Positions 1-5,249 of a stretch of 6,508 nt of DNA are shown in pieces. The stretch comes from Clostridiales bacterium (lineage in GTDB: Bacteria > Bacillota > Clostridia > Lachnospirales > UBA12420). Both the position numbers and the translations under genes were made by a program. A model generated the notes under the pieces. That model ran no database searches. It was given only the letters and a program-made list of their open reading frames with translations, and was not told the DNA's origin. Each line of letters begins with the position of its first letter. The first letter of the stretch is position 1. The stretch spans positions 1-6,508 of the forward strand of contig DMOI01000012.1 of the NCBI GenBank assembly GCA_003452395.1, in the 5' to 3' direction.

Positions 1-33
1 AGCTGTAAGTATTGAAGGAATTATCTTGTTCAT
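1..33 (-). CDS. rpe: Ribulose-phosphate 3-epimerase, N-terminal fragment (cut by window edge)
   Basis: Only the first 11 codons are in the window. They read MNKIIPSILTA, which matches the start of ribulose-phosphate 3-epimerases (typically M-x-K-I-x-P-S-I-L-[SA]-A-D). The enzyme interconverts ribulose 5-phosphate and xylulose 5-phosphate in the pentose phosphate pathway, in the cytoplasm. The ATG is preceded by a good Shine-Dalgarno sequence, AAAGGAG, at 50-44 with 10 nt of spacing. The start lies 32 bp after the rsgA stop codon, so the two genes are probably cotranscribed. The identification rests on a short peptide plus position: rpe follows rsgA in B. subtilis and many other Firmicutes. 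The rest of the gene is outside the window. Confidence 0.85.
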   Translation of the reverse strand, partial: MNKIIPSILTA

Positions 34-65
34 AGTTTTTGCACTCCTTTACTAATGTTACTATA

Positions 66-968
66 TCACTTTCTATTACTCTTATATCTACTCTCTTCTA
101 CTTTTATATCCTTTTCCTTTAGTTCACTATATATATTCAAATATCCACCATATCTTTCTTTTGATATTTTACCCTCAAGGAGTGCATTTTTCACTTCGCA
201 GTTTGGCTCGGATATATGCACGCATGTCCTGTACTTACATTTTCCTTCATATTCACTGATTTCCTTGTAATAGTATCTCAACTCTTCTGCTTTTGTATCT
301 TCTAGTTCGAGAGATGTAAATCCTGGGGTGTCTAATACAAATCCTCCAATTTCTAATTCAATAAGTTCTACCGATCTTGTTGTATGTTTACCTCTCATTG
401 TTTTTTCACTTATCTCCCCAGTTTGTAGCTTTAATCCAGCTTGTATTGTATTTAATATACTTGACTTTCCTACCCCCGAGGGTCCTGCAAATACATTGAT
501 TTTATCCTTCATAATAGCTTTAAGCTGCTCTATGCCTGTACCTTCTTTGGCGCTCACAAATACAACACCATACCCCGCTAGTGTGTATATATCCTTTATT
601 TTCTCTATTTCTTCTTCTTTTGCCGTATCTATCTTGTTTATGCATATACAAACCTCTATATCCTTTTTTTCTACCATAACCAAAAATTTATCTAGAATGC
701 TATAATTTATATCTGGGCTATTTATTGAAAAAGTCAAAATTACTTGATCTATGTTTGATACCGCTGGCCTAGCAAAAAAGTTCCTTCTATCCTCTATTTC
801 TTTTATAACTCCTACATTGTCACCCTCTACTTCTATATTTACAATATCACCAACAATAGGAGTTATATTTTGGTTTCTGAATTTTCCTCTTGCCTTGCAC
901 TCATATACTTTTTTATCAACCATTATCATATAACTACCAGCGATACCTCTAATAATTTGACCTCTCAT
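66..968 (-). CDS. rsgA: Small ribosomal subunit biogenesis GTPase RsgA
   Basis: This is a 300-residue, circularly permuted GTPase (YjeQ/YloQ/CpgA family) that acts in late maturation of the 30S subunit and hydrolyses GTP when bound to it. Residues 1-65 fit the N-terminal OB fold. The GTPase motifs appear in permuted order: G4 NKID at 111-114, G1 GPSGVGKSS at 162-170, the G2 region GKHTTR at 193-198 and G3 DTPG at 213-216. The C-terminal zinc knuckle is intact, with Cys244, Cys249, His251 and Cys257. Length is normal for the family. The ATG is supported by AAAGGGG (981-975) upstream. It sits downstream of prkC in the kinase/phosphatase operon, and in B. subtilis the homologue CpgA is a reported PrkC substrate. 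The only oddity is the 134-bp gap from prkC, which is filled by a hairpin element. Confidence 0.97.
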   Translation of the reverse strand: MRGQIIRGIAGSYMIMVDKKVYECKARGKFRNQNITPIVGDIVNIEVEGDNVGVIKEIEDRRNFFARPAVSNIDQVILTFSINSPDINYSILDKFLVMVEKKDIEVCICINKIDTAKEEEIEKIKDIYTLAGYGVVFVSAKEGTGIEQLKAIMKDKINVFAGPSGVGKSSILNTIQAGLKLQTGEISEKTMRGKHTTRSVELIELEIGGFVLDTPGFTSLELEDTKAEELRYYYKEISEYEGKCKYRTCVHISEPNCEVKNALLEGKISKERYGGYLNIYSELKEKDIKVEESRYKSNRK

Positions 969-971
969 AAA

Positions 972-986
972 ACACCCCTTTATTTA
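972..986. repeat. Direct repeat flanking the hairpin element (rsgA-proximal copy)
   Basis: The plus strand reads ACACCCCTTTATTTA. It matches 1093-1109 (ACACCCCTTTTTATTTA) apart from two extra T bases in the latter. The pair brackets the 94-bp inverted-repeat element, as a target-site duplication would. This copy contains the rsgA ribosome binding site. A 15-nt duplication with an indel is long for a target-site duplication, so an exact core of 10 nt (ACACCCCTTT) may be all that was duplicated. Chance similarity of two ribosome-binding-like, A/G-rich sequences is the alternative. Confidence 0.6.
975..981 (-). promoter_or_regulatory. rsgA ribosome binding site, inside a duplicated sequence
   Basis: On the minus strand this reads AAAGGGG, followed by TGTTTT and the rsgA ATG (968). 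It is a plausible but G-rich Shine-Dalgarno sequence with 6 nt of spacing. The same AAAGGGGTGT string occurs just after the prkC stop codon (1102-1093), where it has no start codon to serve. That second copy looks like the original site or a duplicated one, displaced from rsgA by the inserted hairpin element. Confidence 0.75.
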
Positions 987-997
987 CTTTTTTTGTT

Positions 998-1017
998 CCT
1001 CCCCTGCTAAGGGGAGG
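998..1017. repeat. Hairpin A of the double-hairpin element
   Basis: CCTCCCC (998-1004) pairs perfectly with GGGGAGG (1011-1017) around the loop TGCTAA. On the minus strand it is followed by AAC and a run of A, not U, so it is not a normal intrinsic terminator for the operon. In the mRNA upstream of rsgA it would form a stable stem about 30 nt before the start codon. Confidence 0.85.
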
Positions 1018-1065
1018 TTAGGTGGGGTCACATTAGTTTGTTTCTTATTCTATGACCCCCTCTAA

Positions 1066-1085
1066 CTCCCCCTTCGCAGGGGGAG
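1066..1085. repeat. Hairpin B of the double-hairpin element
   Basis: CTCCCCC (1066-1072) pairs perfectly with GGGGGAG (1079-1085) around the loop TTCGCA (plus strand). Compared with hairpin A read in the same orientation, the second and third base pairs of the stem have both changed, with both partners altered, so pairing is kept. On the minus strand it begins about 18 nt after the prkC stop codon, where it could protect the prkC mRNA 3' end. On the plus strand a short TTTT follows, but no plus-strand gene is present to terminate. Confidence 0.85.
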
Positions 1086-1092
1086 GACTTTT

Positions 1093-1109
1093 ACACCCCT
1101 TTTTATTTA
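1093..1109. repeat. Direct repeat flanking the hairpin element (prkC-proximal copy)
   Basis: This is the partner of 972-986, differing by two extra T bases. It spans the prkC stop codon (TAA at 1105-1103) and an orphan AAAGGGGTGT just behind it. If the element and one repeat copy are removed in thought, prkC would end about 14 nt before the rsgA ATG with a ribosome binding site between them. That is close to the spacings of 16, 27 and 32 bp elsewhere in this operon. Confidence 0.6.
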
Positions 1110-3325
1110 ATCACGTCTTCTATTTGCACTTTACCATCGATATATACTTGAACTATGTCTCCTGCTTTCCCTTCTGCAGTAAATTTGAAAGGAAAATCAG
1201 CTATATTGCATACTCTGTTATATTTTAAATTTGATTTTGTATCACTTATTAGTAATATCATTACAGGTACTTCTACCTTATCTATTGGTATTATTGGCTT
1301 TATTTCTAATTCGATTTTCTTTTTGTTCTCATCATTTGCTATTATTACTGAAGGTACTTCGATTATTACAGGAGTCTCAGTTATAGGATTAGTTTGATTT
1401 TGGTTTTCGCTCGTTCCAAATATACTTGTAACATTATCTGAATTACTGAGCACTAAGTCAACCTTTGTACCTGATTTTGTTTTTATTCCTGGCTTTAAAC
1501 CTTGACTTATAACCATATCTTTTGCAAGGGTAGTACTTGGTTTATATGTAATTTTACCAACTACTAGGTTTGAATCTTCTATAACTTTTTTTGCTGTTTC
1601 GAGTGATATATCTATAACTGTTGGCACAACTACCTCACTCTGGTCTTTTCCTAATGCAACCTTTAGTACGACTATACCTGTTCTTTTTAGTTTTTCACCT
1701 GCTGCTGGTTCTTGTTCTAATACTATTCCTGCTTCTTTTTCCGAGTTAAGTACTGTGTCAATCTTTACTTTAAATCCTTGCTCTTCTAATTTTAATTGTG
1801 CAGTTCCGAATTCTTTACCCACCACACTATCTACTATTATGATTTCAACTCCTTTACTTACTGTCACATCTATGCTAGAGTTTTTTTGTATTTTATGATT
1901 TGGTTCAAGACTTTGGGTTATTATTATTCCCTCATCACTATCTGAATATGTTTCACTCTTCTTATTTAAAACTATACCATTTTCTTCTGCTTCTTTCTCC
2001 GCAACGTTAAAATCTTTGCCTATAAAATTAGGTACTTCTATAATTAAAGACTTTTCAAAGTTTTTTACAAACATAAATCCTGTGTAGGCAATAATAGAAA
2101 TTATAATAAGGGATGTTATCGCAGCACCTATATACACTGTCTTATCACCTTTATCATAATAGTTATCAATTATTTCATTTGGTAAGTCTTCTTCCATTTT
2201 CTTTTCAATTTTGTTTTGTACTTTGTTTTCCAACAAATTTTCCTTTGTAATGTTTTTCCAGTCTTTTAATGTTTCTTTATTATTTTTAATAAAATTATCT
2301 TGCATCAATTCTATTTCTTTTTCTCTTTCTGCTATTGGTTCCTCCGATTTATTTACTGATAAATCTTCTATATAAGTTTCTCTTTTTACACCTTCATTTT
2401 CATCTTGTTTAGCCACATTTCTGTTTTGTTCTAGTTCCTGTGAAACTACCCCAGCACTAAATATTTCTTCTGCATTATTATCCTCGTTTTGATCTCCTCG
2501 TAATTCTACATATTCTTTTTTCAAATCCACTATAAGTTCTGTTAAATCTGAATATCTATCATTTGGATTTTTCTGAGTACATTTTAATATAATACGCTCT
2601 AGATTATTACTTATATTTGGTTCAACATCCCTTGGGTTTGGCATTTCCTCTAATACGTGTTTTATGGCTACCACAACAGGTGTTTCTCCTTCAAAAGGCA
2701 TGCTTCTAGTAAATATTTCGAACAGTACTATACCAAAAGAGTATATATCACTTCTTGCATCTACTTTTTCTCCCTTAGCTTGTTCAGGTGAGAAATAATG
2801 TACCGAACCAATCGCATTACTAGTAACTGCTAGTGTTGATGATGTCGTAGCGGTAGCTATACCAAAGTCTGCAACTTTAACTTGCCCATCTTTTGTTATA
2901 ATTATATTTTGAGTTTTTATATCTCTATGTATAATACCATTCTGATGAGCGTTGTTTAGGGCATCCGCAACCTTTATCATTATTTTCATATTCTTTTCAA
3001 AATCAATGTTTCTTGTGCTATTTATTATTTTTTTCAAAGTATCTCCATCCACATATTCCATAACAATGTAGTATACTTCATCTTCAACTCCCACATCATA
3101 TATATCAACTATATTTGGATGTACCAATTTACTAGCTTGCTGTGCTTCTGCTTTAAACTTTTTGATAAAGTTTTGTTCTTCAATGTACTCTTCTCTCAAA
3201 ACCTTTACGGCCACATACCTGTCTAATTCTCTACATCTGGCTTTATATACAATAGCCATACCACCCGCACCTATTTTTTCAATTATTTCATACCTTCCCG
3301 CTAGAACAGTTCCTCTTGCTAACAT
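1103..3325 (-). CDS. prkC: PASTA-domain Ser/Thr protein kinase PrkC (Stk/PknB family)
   Basis: This is a 740-residue transmembrane Hanks-type kinase. The cytoplasmic kinase domain spans residues 12-270: glycine loop GAGGMAIVY (19-27), Lys41, Glu60, catalytic HRDIKTQN (Asp135, Asn140), DFG (153-155), a Thr/Ser-rich activation loop (158-169) where such kinases autophosphorylate, and SPE (179-181) in place of APE. A charged linker of about 120 residues follows, then one membrane helix (397-420). Three extracellular PASTA domains (about 427-492, 495-558 and 564-628) bind peptidoglycan fragments or lipid II in homologues and link wall status to growth, division and spore germination. A C-terminal segment of about 90 residues (653-740) beyond the PASTA domains looks beta-rich and carries one Cys (706). 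The start MLARGTVLAGRYEI is typical of the family. It lies 27 bp after prpC, its cognate phosphatase. Confidence 0.97.
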   Translation of the reverse strand: MLARGTVLAGRYEIIEKIGAGGMAIVYKARCRELDRYVAVKVLREEYIEEQNFIKKFKAEAQQASKLVHPNIVDIYDVGVEDEVYYIVMEYVDGDTLKKIINSTRNIDFEKNMKIMIKVADALNNAHQNGIIHRDIKTQNIIITKDGQVKVADFGIATATTSSTLAVTSNAIGSVHYFSPEQAKGEKVDARSDIYSFGIVLFEIFTRSMPFEGETPVVVAIKHVLEEMPNPRDVEPNISNNLERIILKCTQKNPNDRYSDLTELIVDLKKEYVELRGDQNEDNNAEEIFSAGVVSQELEQNRNVAKQDENEGVKRETYIEDLSVNKSEEPIAEREKEIELMQDNFIKNNKETLKDWKNITKENLLENKVQNKIEKKMEEDLPNEIIDNYYDKGDKTVYIGAAITSLIIISIIAYTGFMFVKNFEKSLIIEVPNFIGKDFNVAEKEAEENGIVLNKKSETYSDSDEGIIITQSLEPNHKIQKNSSIDVTVSKGVEIIIVDSVVGKEFGTAQLKLEEQGFKVKIDTVLNSEKEAGIVLEQEPAAGEKLKRTGIVVLKVALGKDQSEVVVPTVIDISLETAKKVIEDSNLVVGKITYKPSTTLAKDMVISQGLKPGIKTKSGTKVDLVLSNSDNVTSIFGTSENQNQTNPITETPVIIEVPSVIIANDENKKKIELEIKPIIPIDKVEVPVMILLISDTKSNLKYNRVCNIADFPFKFTAEGKAGDIVQVYIDGKVQIEDVIK

Positions 3326-3332
3326 ATAATAA

Positions 3333-3345
3333 CCCCCCCTTTTTT
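3333..3345 (-). promoter_or_regulatory. prkC ribosome binding site formed by an A6G7 homopolymer tract
   Basis: On the minus strand the bases before prkC are six A followed by seven G, then TTATTAT and the ATG. This is the only Shine-Dalgarno candidate in the 27-bp gap after prpC. It pairs with the anti-Shine-Dalgarno through G-C and G-U pairs instead of a standard GGAGG. A seven-base G run is unusual in such an AT-rich genome, and its length could vary by replication slippage. Confidence 0.7.
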
Positions 3346-3352
3346 CAACTTA

Positions 3353-4063
3353 TCAACCTATTCCTATTACTGAAATGTTGTCTTGACCACCTTTTTGGTT
3401 GGCTTCCTTAATTAATAAATTAATGTAACTTTTCACATCTTGTGTTGTATTATATATATCTAATATTTCTATATCACCAAGCATCTTATACAAACCATCA
3501 GAACACATAATAACATTTGTATCTTTTGTGTATTCAACCTCATATGTATCTACGTTTAGACTACCTAGCTGTCCTACTGCTCTAGATAAAATATTTTTAT
3601 TTATTTTCAATGTTTCTATTTCTAATATATTTTTCATTTCGTTATAGTATGAATTATCTTCTGTTATTTGGGTTATAGTATTTTTGCTTAATAAATATAA
3701 TCTACAATCTCCGATATTTATTGCGTAAATTTTATCGTTAATTATTGTCGCTGCTAAGAATGTAGTAGCCATACCTTGAAACTCATAGCTATTAGTTGAT
3801 TTATAATGTATATATTTATTAACTTCTACTATACCTTTGGCTAATATCTCGAGCGGACTATCATCATCTTTATTTTCTATTATACATTGACAAAACTTTT
3901 CTGTTGCAAACGAACTAGCTATTTCCCCTGCTATAGTTCCCCCAACTCCATCGGCAACTATAAATAAGTTTGGCAGTTTGCCTATCGGTTTATCAGTATA
4001 AAATATCCTATCCTCATTTTTATTCCTTGTCTTACCTTTATCACTAATACCATATACTTGCAT
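3353..4063 (-). CDS. prpC: PP2C-type Ser/Thr protein phosphatase, PrkC-cognate
   Basis: This is a 236-residue soluble PPM/PP2C phosphatase (PrpC/Stp/PstP group) that removes phosphate from PrkC and its substrates using two or three Mn/Mg ions. Visible signatures in order are RNKNED (13-18, metal and phosphate contact region), VADGVGG (36-42, metal-binding Asp38 and Gly39), GMATT (97-101), IGDCR (117-121), SRAVG (160-164), SDG (188-190, Asp189) and GGQDN (225-229, Asp228). All expected metal-binding acidic residues are present, so the enzyme should be active. The length is near the usual 240-250. It starts 16 bp after rlmN, with AAGGA in the gap as ribosome binding site, and ends 27 bp before prkC. 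The phosphatase-kinase pair is the standard Firmicutes arrangement. The symbol stp is used in some genera. Confidence 0.96.
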   Translation of the reverse strand: MQVYGISDKGKTRNKNEDRIFYTDKPIGKLPNLFIVADGVGGTIAGEIASSFATEKFCQCIIENKDDDSPLEILAKGIVEVNKYIHYKSTNSYEFQGMATTFLAATIINDKIYAINIGDCRLYLLSKNTITQITEDNSYYNEMKNILEIETLKINKNILSRAVGQLGSLNVDTYEVEYTKDTNVIMCSDGLYKMLGDIEILDIYNTTQDVKSYINLLIKEANQKGGQDNISVIGIG

Positions 4064-4079
4064 AATGTCACCGTCCTTG

Positions 4080-5120
4080 TCATCTGTCCTCTTCCATCTG
4101 TTTATTCCTCAGCTGTCCGCATGCTGCATCTATGTCTGAGCCTAGTTCTCGTCTTACTGTAGTTTGAATTCCACATTTATCTAGTTCTCGTGCAAAATTG
4201 TTAACCACACTCATGTTTGCTTTTTTATATTCATTCTCTGCTATCTCATTTACGGGTATCAAGTTTACATAACATAGCAAACCCTTGAGCACATGAGCAA
4301 GCTCTCTTGCATCTTTCAAACTATCATTTACACCTTGCATCATAGCATACTCTATATTTACTCTTCTATTACTTACTTTAACATAGTATTTGCAAGCCTC
4401 CATTATTTCCTTTATACTGTACTTTTTAGCTATCGGCATTATTTGTTTTCTTATGTCATCATTTGGAGCATGTAGTGAGATTGCTAAATTAACTTGCGTT
4501 TTTTCATCTGCAAATTTATATATCTTATCGACTAATCCACATGTTGAAACTGATATATGCCTTTGACCTATGTTTAGACCGTTTGGGTTTGTTATATTTT
4601 TTATAAATTTGATGACATTATCATAATTTTCAAATGGCTCTCCACTACCCATTATTACTACATTTGAAACTCTTTCATTTGTATCTTTTTCCACTATATA
4701 TATTTGTTTTAGCATCTCTCCAGCCGTTAGGTTCCTTACGAGTCCATTAACTGTTGATGCACAAAAGCTACAACCCATGTGACAGCCTATTTGAGAGGAG
4801 ATACAGACCGAATTACCAAACTTATATTTCATAAATACACTCTCTATAAAATTACCATCAGTAAGCTTAAATAAGTACTTTGTTGTTTCATCTATATTTG
4901 ACACTTGCTTTTTGACTAATTCCATGCTTGTTAAATAACTTGTTTCTTTTAGTTTCTGTAAACACTCCTTTGATATATTTGTCATATCGTCGAAATCATC
5001 TACTTTTTTATTATGCAACCAATCAAAAATCTGTTTAGCACGAAACTTTTTTTCGGCATTTTCTACTAAATAATTTTCTAACTCTTCATATGTTAAAGAT
5101 AATAAATCTATTTTTTCCAT
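4080..5120 (-). CDS. rlmN: Dual-specificity 23S rRNA (A2503-C2) / tRNA (A37-C2) methyltransferase RlmN
   Basis: This is a radical SAM enzyme that methylates C2 of A2503 in 23S rRNA, and of A37 in some tRNAs in characterised homologues. The cluster motif C113-x3-C117-x2-C120 is intact. Cys334 in DIDAACGQL is the cysteine that becomes methylated, and Cys106 in SVCISSQIGC corresponds to the second catalytic cysteine (seven residues before the cluster, as in E. coli). The SAM-binding region is MGSGEP (157-162). I chose the ATG at 5120 (346 residues). GGAG lies 7 nt upstream of it, and homologues begin with a similar short lead into the YEELE segment. The in-frame ATG at 5162 would add 14 residues, has no ribosome binding site and overlaps the -10 box. 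It is the first gene of the operon leading into prpC-prkC-rsgA-rpe. Confidence 0.96.
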   Translation of the reverse strand: MEKIDLLSLTYEELENYLVENAEKKFRAKQIFDWLHNKKVDDFDDMTNISKECLQKLKETSYLTSMELVKKQVSNIDETTKYLFKLTDGNFIESVFMKYKFGNSVCISSQIGCHMGCSFCASTVNGLVRNLTAGEMLKQIYIVEKDTNERVSNVVIMGSGEPFENYDNVIKFIKNITNPNGLNIGQRHISVSTCGLVDKIYKFADEKTQVNLAISLHAPNDDIRKQIMPIAKKYSIKEIMEACKYYVKVSNRRVNIEYAMMQGVNDSLKDARELAHVLKGLLCYVNLIPVNEIAENEYKKANMSVVNNFARELDKCGIQTTVRRELGSDIDAACGQLRNKQMEEDR

Positions 5121-5127
5121 AATCTTT

Positions 5128-5131
5128 CTCC
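5128..5131 (-). promoter_or_regulatory. rlmN ribosome binding site
   Basis: GGAG on the minus strand, with 7 nt of spacing to the ATG at 5120. It decides the rlmN start: the upstream ATG at 5162 is preceded only by A/T-rich sequence with no purine-rich site. Confidence 0.8.
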
Positions 5132-5160
5132 ATTTTTCTTGTTTTATATATATATCACTC

Positions 5161-5189
5161 ATTTTATACTATATTTGTAAATATTTCAA
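5161..5189 (-). promoter_or_regulatory. Sigma-A-type promoter for the rlmN-prpC-prkC-rsgA-rpe operon
   Basis: The minus strand reads TTGAAA (5189-5184), a 17-bp spacer, then TAAAAT (5166-5161). Each hexamer differs from the TTGACA/TATAAT consensus at one position, and the spacing is ideal. The predicted transcript start is near 5154, giving a leader of roughly 34 nt before the ATG at 5120. The promoter lies just downstream of the terminator of the preceding gene, as expected for a new transcription unit. In AT-rich DNA chance matches are common, so position is half of the evidence. Confidence 0.65.
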
Positions 5190-5215
5190 CTATATTTTTA
5201 TATTTTTTATATTTT

Positions 5216-5245
5216 AAAACAAACTACCCAATTGTAGTTTGTTTT
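5216..5245 (-). terminator. Rho-independent terminator of the HlyD-family gene
   Basis: A perfect 12-bp inverted repeat (AAAACAAACTAC at 5216-5227, GTAGTTTGTTTT at 5234-5245) surrounds a 6-nt loop. It begins 4 bp after the stop codon of the adaptor gene. On the minus strand the descending arm ends in TTTT, giving the U-rich tail. On the plus strand a run of six T follows, so the structure could work in both directions. The stem is AT-rich, with a GTAG core, so its strength is moderate. Confidence 0.85.
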
Positions 5246-5249
5246 TTAT

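Larger units (their letters stand above)
995..1088. mobile_element. 94-bp REPIN/MITE-like double-hairpin element
   Basis: Two 36-nt inverted arms (995-1030 and 1053-1088) flank a 22-nt AT-rich centre (1031-1052). Aligned without gaps, the left arm and the reverse complement of the right arm agree at 28 of 36 positions. Each arm also folds on itself: a 7-bp C-rich/G-rich stem closes a 6-nt loop (TGCTAA on the left; TGCGAA on the right when read on the minus strand). The arms end in GGGGTCA next to the centre. The element is very GC-rich in its arms compared with its surroundings, has no reading frame, and sits between prkC and rsgA. It is bracketed by direct repeats at 972-986 and 1093-1109. 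Paired REP-type hairpins in inverse orientation are the hallmark of REPINs, while inverted termini plus flanking duplications are the hallmark of MITEs. Copy number, which would confirm mobility, cannot be seen here. A gene-specific double hairpin is the alternative. Confidence 0.65.

Noticed and set aside
55..933. Plus-strand open frames at 55-270, 328-705 and 751-933 opposite rsgA
   Set aside because: They are antisense shadows of a clearly conserved GTPase gene, rich in Ser, Phe, Leu and Ile as expected from the reverse complement of AT-rich coding DNA, with no recognisable motifs.
995..1088. Reading the double hairpin as an intrinsic terminator of prkC
   Set aside because: On the minus strand hairpin A is followed by AAC and a run of A, and hairpin B by TTAGAGGGGG, so neither has the U-tract an intrinsic terminator needs.
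995..1088. Reading the double hairpin as a CRISPR array or T-box/riboswitch
   Set aside because: There are only two arms in inverted orientation with no spacer periodicity, and no T-box or known riboswitch sequence signature is visible.
1155..1397. Plus-strand open frame opposite the 3' part of prkC
   Set aside because: Low-complexity hydrophobic translation with no family signature; fully inside a real minus-strand gene.
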